DNA of 10,462 nucleotides. Origin: Hadesarchaea archaeon (GTDB taxonomy: Archaea; Hadarchaeota; Hadarchaeia; Hadarchaeales; Hadarchaeaceae). How positions within the stretch are numbered: the first letter of the stretch is position 1; each line of letters opens with the position of its first letter. Made by a program: the position numbers and the translations under genes. This document shows positions 1 through 5,955 of the stretch, in pieces. Where the stretch lies: NCBI GenBank assembly GCA_030601665.1, contig JAUWBP010000026.1:1-10462 (forward strand), read 5' to 3'. Below the pieces are notes generated by a model. It searched no databases. It saw nothing but the letters and a program-made list of their open reading frames with translations, and was not told where the DNA came from.

Positions 1-73
1 ATTGTTTCGATTCAGGACGAAACAACTCCCTCCCCCGAAGTCCCAAAAGGGGCGCCAGGCGGAGTGGCAGTTA

Positions 74-168
74 GCTAGAGGGCTTGTGATCCACGACTCG
101 TGATCCAAGTTCGGCTCGTGATCCAAGCTCGGTCTTTGCAAGCCTCCGAGCTTGCCAAGCCCTCTAGC
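74..168. repeat. Nested inverted repeat, possible structured RNA or mobile-repeat remnant
   Basis: A perfect 13-base inverted repeat (74-86 with 156-168) encloses a second perfect 9-base inverted repeat (124-132 with 146-154, 13-base loop). A third hairpin can form at 88-105 with one bulged base. Together these give a three-way-junction-like fold. The piece 138-143 can instead pair with 150-155, so alternative folds exist. The function is unknown. It could be a 3' untranslated structure of the pilin transcript, an independent non-coding RNA, or a dispersed intergenic repeat. The pairings are read directly from the sequence; any role is inference. Confidence 0.55.
83..132. repeat. Short tandem direct repeat, 18-base unit, about 2.8 copies
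   Basis: Two 18-base units at 97-114 and 115-132 differ at one base (CTCGTGATCCAAGTTCGG versus CTCGTGATCCAAGCTCGG). A shorter, diverged copy (CTTGTGATCCACGA) precedes them at 83-96. The repeat lies inside the long inverted repeat at 74-168. The unit length is a multiple of three, so a hexapeptide repeat cannot be excluded, but no credible protein goes with it. Confidence 0.8.
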
Positions 169-302
169 GACCCTTCCTAGCCCTTGCTCGATATGGTGTA
201 ATGAACTTCCCACTCTAACGATAATTGGAGAGTCAAAAAGGGGTAATGGGAGATAATCCGAACTTTTGCTCGATTAGTAAGAACTTGGTGTTGAGTCCTT
301 GT

Positions 303-488
303 TTACAAAAGCATTCCGGTTAGGCCGGGGATGATGAAGTTATCCATTATGTTATCGATTTGCCCGCTGACGCTCGAACCCAAAGTTTGAGAGGTGATGG
401 CGATAGAAGCAACTATGCTAGCTACGAGCGTTAGTACTATGCCAAGCATCAGCAAATATTCGGTTGCGCCTTGAGAACGCTCCTCCAT
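303..488 (-). CDS. Class III signal peptide mini-pilin (61 aa)
   Basis: Small archaeal prepilin of the class III signal peptide family. A short charged leader (MEERS) is followed by QGATEYLLML. Family rules predict cleavage just before the Gln, leaving Gln+1 and Glu+5, then a hydrophobic helix of about 22 residues that would form the filament core. Only about 25 polar or mixed residues follow the helix, so the mature protein has no globular head. The frame can be opened upstream at a TTG (503), but that TTG overlaps a perfect GGAGGT (496-501) lying 7 bases before the ATG at 488, so 488 is clearly the start. It is the third of three tandem pilin genes, 19 bases after the stop of the previous one, and is probably co-transcribed. 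It could be a minor, initiating or adaptor pilin. The family is clear and the role is inferred. Confidence 0.88.
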   Translation of the reverse strand: MEERSQGATEYLLMLGIVLTLVASIVASIAITSQTLGSSVSGQIDNIMDNFIIPGLTGMLL

Positions 489-495
489 ACCATCG

Positions 496-501
496 ACCTC
501 C
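496..501 (-). promoter_or_regulatory. Ribosome binding site that fixes the mini-pilin start
   Basis: GGAGGT on the minus strand, 7 bases upstream of the ATG at 488. It falls inside the longer TTG-initiated reading frame and so argues for the shorter 61-residue protein. Confidence 0.8.
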
Positions 502-507
502 AAAAAC

Positions 508-873
508 TCATGTTATCGCTACCGCTCGATCGTAAAAGTAGATATGATTGCTGTTCGTGTGCTTCAAGCTCACATAGTACGTTCCGGCGAGATAAGTGCC
601 CAAGCTGACATAGGGGGAATCAAGTACTTCGTTTCCCGTGGTCCAGTCATAACTTCCCTTGGCCGTGCTCACGGAATATGCCCACTCACCATCGGGGATG
701 GATCCCACATCAACTTTTATCCTTATCTCATTATCACTCACATCAAAAGTAGCGGATATCGACGGGAAACCTGAAGGTCTACTCACATAATAGACGGCCG
801 CACCAACGATAATCAATACAGTTGCAAAAATCAACAAATATTCGGTTGCGCCCTGTGCAAACTCCTTTTTCAT
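508..873 (-). CDS. Class III signal peptide pilin, paralogue 1 (121 aa)
   Basis: Archaeal type IV-like prepilin. The leader MKKEFA precedes QGATEYLLIF, with cleavage expected between Ala6 and Gln7 by a class III prepilin peptidase (EppA type). A hydrophobic helix follows to about residue 30, ending in VYYV. Residues 33-121 form a polar, beta-rich head with blocks such as GSIPDGEWAYSVS, SPYVSLGTY and GTYYVSLKH. The head aligns without gaps to the gene at 942-1319 at well over half identical residues, so the two arose by duplication. The ATG at 873 is supported by AAGGTG five bases upstream. It is probably expressed in one transcript with its neighbours and supplies filament subunits assembled by the ATPase and platform proteins further right. 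No homologue of known structure is recognised for the head. Confidence 0.92.
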   Translation of the reverse strand: MKKEFAQGATEYLLIFATVLIIVGAAVYYVSRPSGFPSISATFDVSDNEIRIKVDVGSIPDGEWAYSVSTAKGSYDWTTGNEVLDSPYVSLGTYLAGTYYVSLKHTNSNHIYFYDRAVAIT

Positions 874-941
874 TCTTACACCTTTTACCTTTTACCCTAT
901 CTCGCCTTGGGCAATATCGTTGGCGCGGCTAAAACTCGGGT

Positions 942-1319
942 CTAAGATACCGTTTGCGGCTGATCGTTGAAGTAGAAGTGCGCGCTGTCGACGTGTTTGA
1001 GGCTCACGTAGTACGTCCCGGATGCATATGTACCTAGGGTAACGTAAGGTGACGCCAACTCCGAGGTTCCCGTGGTCCAAGTGTAGCTGCCCTCAGTCGA
1101 GCTTACGGAGTGCGCCCATTCCCCTGTCGGGATGGACCCAGTTGTCACATTAATCCTGATCGCATTGTCGACCTTTGCTGATGTCGCGGCTATTGCTGGG
1201 TAGCCTGCACCAGCAGTGGTCACATAATATACCGCTATGGCGACGATAACCAACACTGCAGCTAACATCAACAGGTACTCGGTAGCACCCTGACCCTTCT
1301 CAAACATTTTCATTTTCAT
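942..1319 (-). CDS. Class III signal peptide pilin, paralogue 2 (125 aa)
   Basis: First gene of the pilin cluster. The leader MKMKMFEKG precedes QGATEYLLML (Gln10 becomes the new N-terminus), followed by a hydrophobic helix to about residue 33 ending in YYVTT. The beta-rich head (about 36-125) shares GSIPxGEWA, GSYxWTTG, SPYVxLGTY and GTYYVSLKH with paralogue 1. The most divergent parts are the region just after the helix and the last 10 residues. ATG 1319 is preceded by GGAGGTG at 1327-1333 with 7-base spacing, and by a TATA box at 1360-1367. Being first and having the best promoter, it may be the major subunit; that is inference. A 68-base spacer separates it from the next pilin, with no clear promoter there. 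Confidence 0.92.
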   Translation of the reverse strand: MKMKMFEKGQGATEYLLMLAAVLVIVAIAVYYVTTAGAGYPAIAATSAKVDNAIRINVTTGSIPTGEWAHSVSSTEGSYTWTTGTSELASPYVTLGTYASGTYYVSLKHVDSAHFYFNDQPQTVS

Positions 1320-1359
1320 TCTTTTTCACCTCCATGGAAAAACCTGTTAAACTATGAAG

Positions 1360-1373
1360 TTATAAAGGTGCCG
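1360..1373 (-). promoter_or_regulatory. Pilin operon promoter (TATA plus CGGCAC box)
   Basis: On the minus strand, CGGCAC (1368-1373) is followed by CTTTATAA (1360-1367). A start site about 25 bases further on (near 1338) would give a leader of about 18 bases containing the GGAGGTG ribosome binding site. The CGGCAC box sits where the TFB recognition element would be and recurs at the divergent promoter (1420-1425). Confidence 0.6.
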
Positions 1374-1419
1374 CCACATTCCTGAGTAAAAGTCGACATT
1401 TTTGTAGGCAGGCTTAAAT

Positions 1420-1434
1420 CGGCACACTATAAAT
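1420..1434 (+). promoter_or_regulatory. Candidate promoter of the HTH gene (CGGCAC box plus TATA)
   Basis: CGGCAC (1420-1425) lies two bases before TATAAAT-like sequence (1428-1434). The predicted transcript start is about 1453-1456. That coincides with the TTG start at 1451, so either the transcript starts slightly earlier from the alternative box GCTTAAATC (1412-1420), or translation begins further downstream. Confidence 0.45.
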
Positions 1435-1450
1435 TGATCACGGTGAAGCT

Positions 1451-2005
1451 TTGCAAGTTCTGAGCTGCGTCCAGCGCGCGAAGAGTGTGCGAAAAGCGCT
1501 CGAACAGGCTGTGGCCAAACTTAATGGAAGGCTCGAGAAGACACGGGGCTACATAACCAAGATGGATGCAAGCGTCGATTCGGGCATAGCGGGAGCAACA
1601 GTGCGGATAATCACTGTTGTGGATGAAAGCAACGTCAGACCAAAAAGCGTCCTCTGGGCAAACGAGGCGGGCAGGAATGAGGAGAATGCCCTCAGCCGAG
1701 CTCGAGAAAAAATAAATGCACAGCTCGCGAGGCTCCATGGAGAGATTGTTGGCTTTTATTGGAAATTTATCACCCCGCCCATTCCGAAACGTACTTACGC
1801 CACGCTCATTGTCGCGATCAACGAAGAGGTGCCTGAAAAAATGGAAAAACTCAGCTTGGATGAACGTCGAGAACGCTTGGCAGTGGTGCTTCGCTTGCTC
1901 GGCAATACCCCACAAGCAATCAACCTTGTGCAGGTGGCCAAGATTTTCGGCGTCTCACGCGACACCCTCTACAAGGACCTCCAAGAACTCGGCATCGAGC
2001 GCTAG
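1451..2005 (+). CDS. Predicted HTH DNA-binding protein within the pilus locus (184 aa)
   Basis: I do not recognise the family of the whole protein. The C-terminus (about 137-183) carries a helix-turn-helix, with LVQVAKIFGVSRDTLYKDLQ as the recognition unit, typical of transcription regulators. Residues about 5-32 look like a charged helix. Residues 49-125 suggest strand (VRIITVV), long helix (NEENALSRAREKIN), strand (EIVGFYWKFI), strand (TYATLIVAIN), a beta-alpha-beta-beta order like that of dodecin-type domains. The match is in topology only. There is no membrane segment. The start is uncertain: TTG 1451 has GGTGA four bases upstream, while GTG 1487, GTG 1511 and ATG 1562 are in-frame alternatives. 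It is divergent from the pilins and its stop overlaps that of the convergent platform gene. It probably regulates pilus genes, an inference from the HTH and position. Confidence 0.8.
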   Translation: MQVLSCVQRAKSVRKALEQAVAKLNGRLEKTRGYITKMDASVDSGIAGATVRIITVVDESNVRPKSVLWANEAGRNEENALSRAREKINAQLARLHGEIVGFYWKFITPPIPKRTYATLIVAINEEVPEKMEKLSLDERRERLAVVLRLLGNTPQAINLVQVAKIFGVSRDTLYKDLQELGIER

Positions 2006-2943
2006 ACCGGTGTCATCATTCCAACGACGAGCCGAGCCATATAGAATGCGATCGTCGCAACGATCATGAAGGGCACAGCGAAGGTGAGACCTTTCAACAC
2101 TCTGCCGTATCTAATTACCCCGACCGCGAGCGAGCAGATAAGCGCCTGAATCATGATGTATACCATGGCAATCGTGCCGATCTCCGGTGGCAGGCCTGCA
2201 GACGCCATCGGGCCAACGCCTACCTGAATCCCGCCCACCGCCACCGTGAGGCCTATTATAAAAGGAGCTGCGAAGAGCGCTACGACGAACAAGAAAAGAA
2301 CCTGCTGTGTCGTCGCCACCTGCCGCTCGCGCTGAATCGCGTGCACTTCTCTGGCATCTGTGGAGACGGAGTCGAGCACGTTGGCGAGTGCCGCGCCACG
2401 CTCTATTCCCTCAACGATTAGGTGAAAGGCCCGCGTGTAGAGGGACGAATTAGACCTCCGCGCTAGTGCCAAGAGGGCGCTCTCGATTGTCCTCCCCCTA
2501 CGGATCTCCCTCACTACCCGATCGAACTCCTGCGAAAGCACACCGTAGCTAGATTTCGCGATATCATCCATCGCCGCGTCTATTCCCACGCCGGCCCGTA
2601 GGGTGCTCGCTATTTGGCGAAGAGCATCAGGTAACTCTCTTTCCAGCTCGATAGCCCTACGCTGGGCTAAGTAATAAGGCACTGCAAGCGTCAGCACTGA
2701 AAAGGTGATAAAAGCCGCGAGAAGGGCAAATATGGGTATGGGTAAGGGAATCGGGAGCCGTAGAAACATACCAACGAAACCCGTCGTCACGCCCACAATT
2801 ATCGTTGCTAGGAGGGTCAAGCCCACGTATTCCTCCGCCGCAAGCAAGATTTTCGTCGACTCCAACCTGTGGTCGAGGTTGTTCAGGAATTTTTCTGGAA
2901 ACACGCGCTTTGCAAATGTTGCTAATCGATTGACCAATCCCAT
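2002..2943 (-). CDS. TadC/GspF-family pilus assembly platform protein, second copy (313 aa)
   Basis: Inner-platform membrane protein of a type IV pilus or type II secretion-like machine, thought to anchor the motor ATPase and feed pilins into the growing filament. A short cytosolic N-terminus is followed by predicted membrane helices near 39-61 and 68-93. The T2SF cytosolic domain (about 97-205) contains LPDALRQIASTLRAG and YGVLSQEFDRVVREIRRG, and three more helices follow near 213-238, 255-278 and 284-308. ATG 2943 has GAGGT seven bases upstream, and only 2 bases separate it from the stop of the preceding paralogue, indicating translational coupling. Its TAG stop overlaps the TAG of the convergent HTH gene through a shared CTAG. 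The family is secure; whether it is the TadB or TadC equivalent is not. Confidence 0.92.
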   Translation of the reverse strand: MGLVNRLATFAKRVFPEKFLNNLDHRLESTKILLAAEEYVGLTLLATIIVGVTTGFVGMFLRLPIPLPIPIFALLAAFITFSVLTLAVPYYLAQRRAIELERELPDALRQIASTLRAGVGIDAAMDDIAKSSYGVLSQEFDRVVREIRRGRTIESALLALARRSNSSLYTRAFHLIVEGIERGAALANVLDSVSTDAREVHAIQRERQVATTQQVLFLFVVALFAAPFIIGLTVAVGGIQVGVGPMASAGLPPEIGTIAMVYIMIQALICSLAVGVIRYGRVLKGLTFAVPFMIVATIAFYMARLVVGMMTPV

Positions 2944-2945
2944 AC

Positions 2946-4049
2946 TTACAACCTCGGCTCGAAGCGTTTGATCATCATCACGAAATAAAACAACATGAAT
3001 GGCAGGATAACCAGAAAGAGAACAGCCGCACTTGTCGGGGTCAATACTGCCCCTCCCATGCTGCTCCCCACTGCTATCATGACCAAAAGCATAGCTGGGA
3101 TGACCGAGGAGGCGAACATGTACATCATCGTGAGCATGTTGAGCGACTGGGTGTAGTCACGGAGTTTCATGCGCATCTCGAATGCCGTTTCGTCTGCCAA
3201 CATCTTGAGAATATTCGCGAGATCGCCGCCCGTCCGTAGGGTACGCTGGACTTGACGAATTGCACGGCGGAGCGGCTCGGAGTCCACCCTTCGGTCCATC
3301 GTTGCCAGTGCCTCCTCCGTGCTCATGCCCGTGTGCATGTCACGAATGACCCTACCGAACTCTTCCGAGAGGACGCCGTAATCCGCCTTGCTGATCGATG
3401 TCATCGTTTCGGGGAGGCCTATGCCCGCGGAGAGATGCGTCGCCATATGTCTTAGGGCATATGGGATCATGCGATTTACCTCAACTACGCGCGCCTTGGC
3501 CATGCGCCCCGGCCGGGTCTTCCCGAACACCAGCGCGAGCAGGGACGCTAACACCCCGCCCACCAGAGCAAAGAGGACAGGTAAAAACAGAATCATCAGG
3601 ATGAATGCAGAGAACCCCGCAATAATGCTCGTCCCGATCATGAGCGCCGCATAACGTTCAGGGGGAATCCTGAGGTTGGCCTTGTAGAGATCCTCATCCA
3701 GCCCTTTGAAGAATTTAGCCAATCGCTGTGCCGGGCGCTTGAGGGGGTTATACAATACATCGGAGAGGCGCTCTGACAGCGGCCTCCTTAGTTCCGCGCG
3801 TTCTTCCCAGATTTTCTCCCCCCTAAGCTTGCGCTTTTCAGCGCGCTCCTCCTCACGCAAACTCTCGAGCTGCTTGAGCTCACGCAGCCTCCGCGTGACC
3901 TCATCGACCTTCTCCCCTCTCGGACCTTTTGTAACTCTGGCAACTTGGCCCACGCGATGCGTTGCTCCTCCTACTTTTATCACGCCGCCGCCGACAGCGG
4001 AGAAAAATCTTTTTGCTAGGCCCGGCTTTTCAGTTTTTTTCTTTGGCAT
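2946..4049 (-). CDS. TadC/GspF-family pilus assembly platform protein, first copy (367 aa)
   Basis: Second gene of the assembly operon. A highly basic, charged cytosolic N-terminus of about 110 residues includes a Glu/Arg/Lys-rich, probably helical stretch (RRLRELKQLESLREEERAEK). Two membrane helices follow at about 133-176 and then the T2SF domain (about 190-300), with IPYALRHMATHLSAGIGL and ADYGVLSEEFGRVIRDMHTG. Two C-terminal helices lie near 304-330 and 340-362. It shares the YGVLSxEFxRVxR pattern with the next gene, so the pair is a tandem duplication. I chose ATG 4049, 7 bases after the ATPase stop. An upstream GTG at 4073 would add 8 residues and overlap the ATPase; neither start has a strong ribosome binding site. 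The long basic N-terminus is absent from the other copy and may contact the ATPase or DNA-free cytosolic partners; that is inference. Confidence 0.9.
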   Translation of the reverse strand: MPKKKTEKPGLAKRFFSAVGGGVIKVGGATHRVGQVARVTKGPRGEKVDEVTRRLRELKQLESLREEERAEKRKLRGEKIWEERAELRRPLSERLSDVLYNPLKRPAQRLAKFFKGLDEDLYKANLRIPPERYAALMIGTSIIAGFSAFILMILFLPVLFALVGGVLASLLALVFGKTRPGRMAKARVVEVNRMIPYALRHMATHLSAGIGLPETMTSISKADYGVLSEEFGRVIRDMHTGMSTEEALATMDRRVDSEPLRRAIRQVQRTLRTGGDLANILKMLADETAFEMRMKLRDYTQSLNMLTMMYMFASSVIPAMLLVMIAVGSSMGGAVLTPTSAAVLFLVILPFMLFYFVMMIKRFEPRL

Positions 4050-4056
4050 GGGACCA

Positions 4057-5814
4057 CTAACGATGCTTCGCACCTTTCTCGGCCCGCACGCGTTTCAGCG
4101 TCCCCTCTGGATTGAGGTAATATTCTTGGATGACCCTGCCAACCTCGAAGATGTTCCGAATGCCCTGACGTCTCATCCACCCGAGCACCGCTACACGCTT
4201 CTCGAGCTCGATCTCGATGTCGTTTCCGCTCATCCCGCTGAACTCGGCTATCGTGCGTTTAATCTTGCTGGGGACACCAGTTGGTTCGACCACATCCGAT
4301 CTGGGGTTCCACTTGAAGACGCGGCTGAGTTGTGGCTTACTCCCCTCCAGACCCGTCACCTCGGCGACCTCCGTGACCCTTCGAATCTGTCCTTTCTGAC
4401 GATGGTAGATGCGCTGCTGCATGACAATCACATCAAGCGCTGGAATCATTATCTCTGGGACAGCCATCGGGGCCTCGGTCAAGCGGGCGATTGTTTCAAC
4501 GGCGCTGTTCGAGTGCACGGTGCCCATGCAGCCATCATGCCCAGTATTCATCGCGGTAAACAGCGTCTGCGCCTCTGGACCTCTGACCTCCCCCACAATC
4601 ATCCGATTAGGCCTCATGCGGAGCGCATTCTTGACAAGATCGTCCATAATAATCTCCCCCCGTCCTTCAACATTGGGGGGACGAGTCTCGAGTCTAATCC
4701 AGTGCTTGTGCGGCAGCTGGAGTTCGGCAGTGTCCTCGATCGAGATGATGCGCTCCCGCTCGGGAACGAAGGTGGTGGCGGCGTTGAGGGTGGTAGTCTT
4801 CCCGCAACCTGTCCCCCCCGCGAAGAGGATGTTAGCAGGCTTGATACCGAAACCATCCACGGTTAGCCAGAGGAAAGCGGCAACACCCGTCGACAAGGTA
4901 CCAACATTCAGGATGTCAATTACCGTGAGCGGGTCCTTGCGGAACTTCCGTATCGAGATCGTCGGTCCCCCGAGGGAGACCGGCGGAATGGTGGCATTTA
5001 CTCTGCTCCCATCGGGTAGCCGTGCATCGAGTAAAGGCGTCTGTTGGTCTATTCGCCTACCCACAACGCGAGCCATCTTATCTATGATGTACTTAATCGG
5101 TTCCTCGTCTTCAAAAACCACGTTTGAAAAGCACATCCCATACTTTCGATGATAGACATAAACAGGTTTGTGCACAGCTGTCACCATGATGTCCTCGAGC
5201 TTATCGTCGGCTATCATAGGGTCAAGCGGGCCGTACCCCAGCATGTCCCGCACCGCCACCTCGCCCAGATGCTTTATGCGCCCGGGCGAGAGGCGTAAGC
5301 CCTTAGCATCACGTTCGATTATCTTCAGGACCTCGCGCATGAAGGTGCTTCGACGCTCATCCGGGTCCGGAATCTTATCCGGATCAATTTTTATTTCCTC
5401 AACGGCTGTTTCCTTTGCCGCGTCGAGGAGCTTTTGTTCCTGCATCGTCAGCTCGGGCATTTTAAGTCTGTAAAAAGGTAGAATCTCACCCTCCACCGAT
5501 AAGATATCAACTTGGTCATAGCTCTCCAGCACCTTTCCGGCTTCGGGGGCTTTTATCTCCCTGATAGCTGCTGTGGGCACCACGGGCTCGGGCCCCGGTT
5601 CTGGCTTTTCGACGGCCTCGGCCGTCTTTGGCGGTGCCTCCGCTAGAAGATCCGAGAGAAATCCTCCACCCTTACCCGCTAGGGACTCGAACTCCAAGGC
5701 TGGGGCCTTTCTAGGCCTCCTAAGCTCTTTGCCCTGGCGAGCAGCCTTTCTCTCCCTAGGCATGGCCCTTTTCTCCCTAGACATCCTAGAGATGGGCTTT
5801 TTCTTCTTATGCAC
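4057..5814 (-). CDS. TadA/VirB11-type pilus secretion ATPase (585 aa)
   Basis: Hexameric cytoplasmic ATPase (GspE/TadA/FlaI superfamily) powering pilus assembly. A basic, Pro-rich N-terminal tail (1-90) precedes the N-terminal domain (about 100-300). The C-terminal RecA-like core shows Walker A GGTGCGKT (333-340), an Asp/Glu box IISIEDTAEL (356-365), Walker B RMIVGEVRG (404-412) and a His box GHDGCMGTVHSN (425-436), all intact. LPDGSRVNATIPP (266-278) is the usual segment contacting the neighbouring subunit. Start GTG 5814 is backed by GGAGGTGA at 5819-5826 and a TATA-like box at 5851-5858. It heads an operon with the two platform genes, the standard tadA-tadB-tadC order. The family is certain. 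The substrate is presumably the class III pilins at 303-1319. Confidence 0.95.
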   Translation of the reverse strand: MHKKKKPISRMSREKRAMPRERKAARQGKELRRPRKAPALEFESLAGKGGGFLSDLLAEAPPKTAEAVEKPEPGPEPVVPTAAIREIKAPEAGKVLESYDQVDILSVEGEILPFYRLKMPELTMQEQKLLDAAKETAVEEIKIDPDKIPDPDERRSTFMREVLKIIERDAKGLRLSPGRIKHLGEVAVRDMLGYGPLDPMIADDKLEDIMVTAVHKPVYVYHRKYGMCFSNVVFEDEEPIKYIIDKMARVVGRRIDQQTPLLDARLPDGSRVNATIPPVSLGGPTISIRKFRKDPLTVIDILNVGTLSTGVAAFLWLTVDGFGIKPANILFAGGTGCGKTTTLNAATTFVPERERIISIEDTAELQLPHKHWIRLETRPPNVEGRGEIIMDDLVKNALRMRPNRMIVGEVRGPEAQTLFTAMNTGHDGCMGTVHSNSAVETIARLTEAPMAVPEIMIPALDVIVMQQRIYHRQKGQIRRVTEVAEVTGLEGSKPQLSRVFKWNPRSDVVEPTGVPSKIKRTIAEFSGMSGNDIEIELEKRVAVLGWMRRQGIRNIFEVGRVIQEYYLNPEGTLKRVRAEKGAKHR

Positions 5815-5850
5815 GAGGTCACCTCCAGCATAATCATTGATTTAAAATCC

Positions 5851-5858
5851 GATAAAAG
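5851..5858 (-). promoter_or_regulatory. TATA-like box of the pilus assembly operon
   Basis: CTTTTATC on the minus strand. A start about 25 bases on (near 5829) would give a leader of about 14 bases that contains GGAGGTGA and ends at GTG 5814. An AT-rich alternative (5840-5847) would place the start too close to the ribosome binding site. Confidence 0.5.
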
Positions 5859-5864
5859 ATTATC

Positions 5865-5896
5865 TAATTTGACCTCCTTAGGTAATTTGACTCCCT
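5865..5896. repeat. Two 14-base direct repeats in the ATPase/thermosome divergent promoter
   Basis: TAATTTGACCTCCT (5865-5878) and TAATTTGACTCCCT (5883-5896) match at 12 of 14 positions and are 18 bases apart start to start. They lie between the two divergent TATA boxes, 16 bases upstream of the thermosome TATA. They could be paired operator half-sites or an upstream activator site. A small inverted repeat, CTCCC/GGGAG, overlaps the second copy. Confidence 0.45.
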
Positions 5897-5912
5897 CGGG
5901 GGAGAAGTTAAG

Positions 5913-5949
5913 CTTATAACCAATGAGCACCCCCAAACATTGATGAGGT
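5913..5949 (+). promoter_or_regulatory. Thermosome promoter and ribosome binding site
   Basis: The TATA box CTTATAAC (5913-5920) predicts a transcript start near 5942. GAGGT at 5945-5949 then lies 6 bases before ATG 5956. This supports the first of two nearby in-frame ATGs (5956 rather than 5968). Confidence 0.6.
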
Positions 5950-5955
5950 AGTTGG

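Larger units (their letters stand above)
1..302. other. Left-edge intergenic region with repeats, no convincing gene
   Basis: This stretch lies downstream of the last pilin gene. I see no tRNA, rRNA or recognisable protein. It contains an 8-base perfect inverted repeat at 2-9/18-25, a 13-base perfect inverted repeat at 74-86/156-168 enclosing three direct repeat copies, and a T5 tract on the minus strand (235-239) that could help end pilin transcription. One minus-strand frame is open from 273 to the window edge, and a plus-strand frame runs from 1 to a stop at 76-78. Neither resembles a protein I know. Confidence 0.6.

Noticed and set aside
1..78. Plus-strand open frame from the window edge to a TAG at 76-78, which could be the C-terminal tail of an upstream gene (ends GAPGGVAVS).
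   Set aside because: Only 25 codons, low complexity, and an open stretch this short is expected by chance.
1..273. A minus-strand frame open for 91 codons that runs off the left edge (possible GTG start at 211-213), with a hexapeptide repeat DHE-containing segment.
   Set aside because: There is no ribosome binding site, no ATG, and the Trp/Cys/His-rich composition is unlike the neighbours. The openness is partly explained by the in-frame 18-base repeat and stem structure. The sequence left of the window is needed.
303..503. Longer, TTG-started version of the mini-pilin (66 aa).
   Set aside because: The extra codons are the ribosome binding site GGAGGT for the ATG at 488.
1427..1915. Minus-strand 162-codon frame opposite the HTH gene.
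   Set aside because: It would run through the divergent promoter region and has an odd Cys/His/Phe-rich composition. The plus strand encodes a convincing HTH.
3706..4866. Long 386-codon plus-strand open frame opposite the ATPase and platform genes.
   Set aside because: Shadow of GC-rich coding sequence. The minus strand encodes intact Walker motifs and T2SF domains over the same bases, and the plus-strand product has no recognisable domain.
5871..5880. Strong AAGGAGGTC on the minus strand between ATPase and thermosome, suggesting a hidden small gene.
   Set aside because: No start codon at a usable distance follows, and the sequence is part of the 14-base direct repeat.
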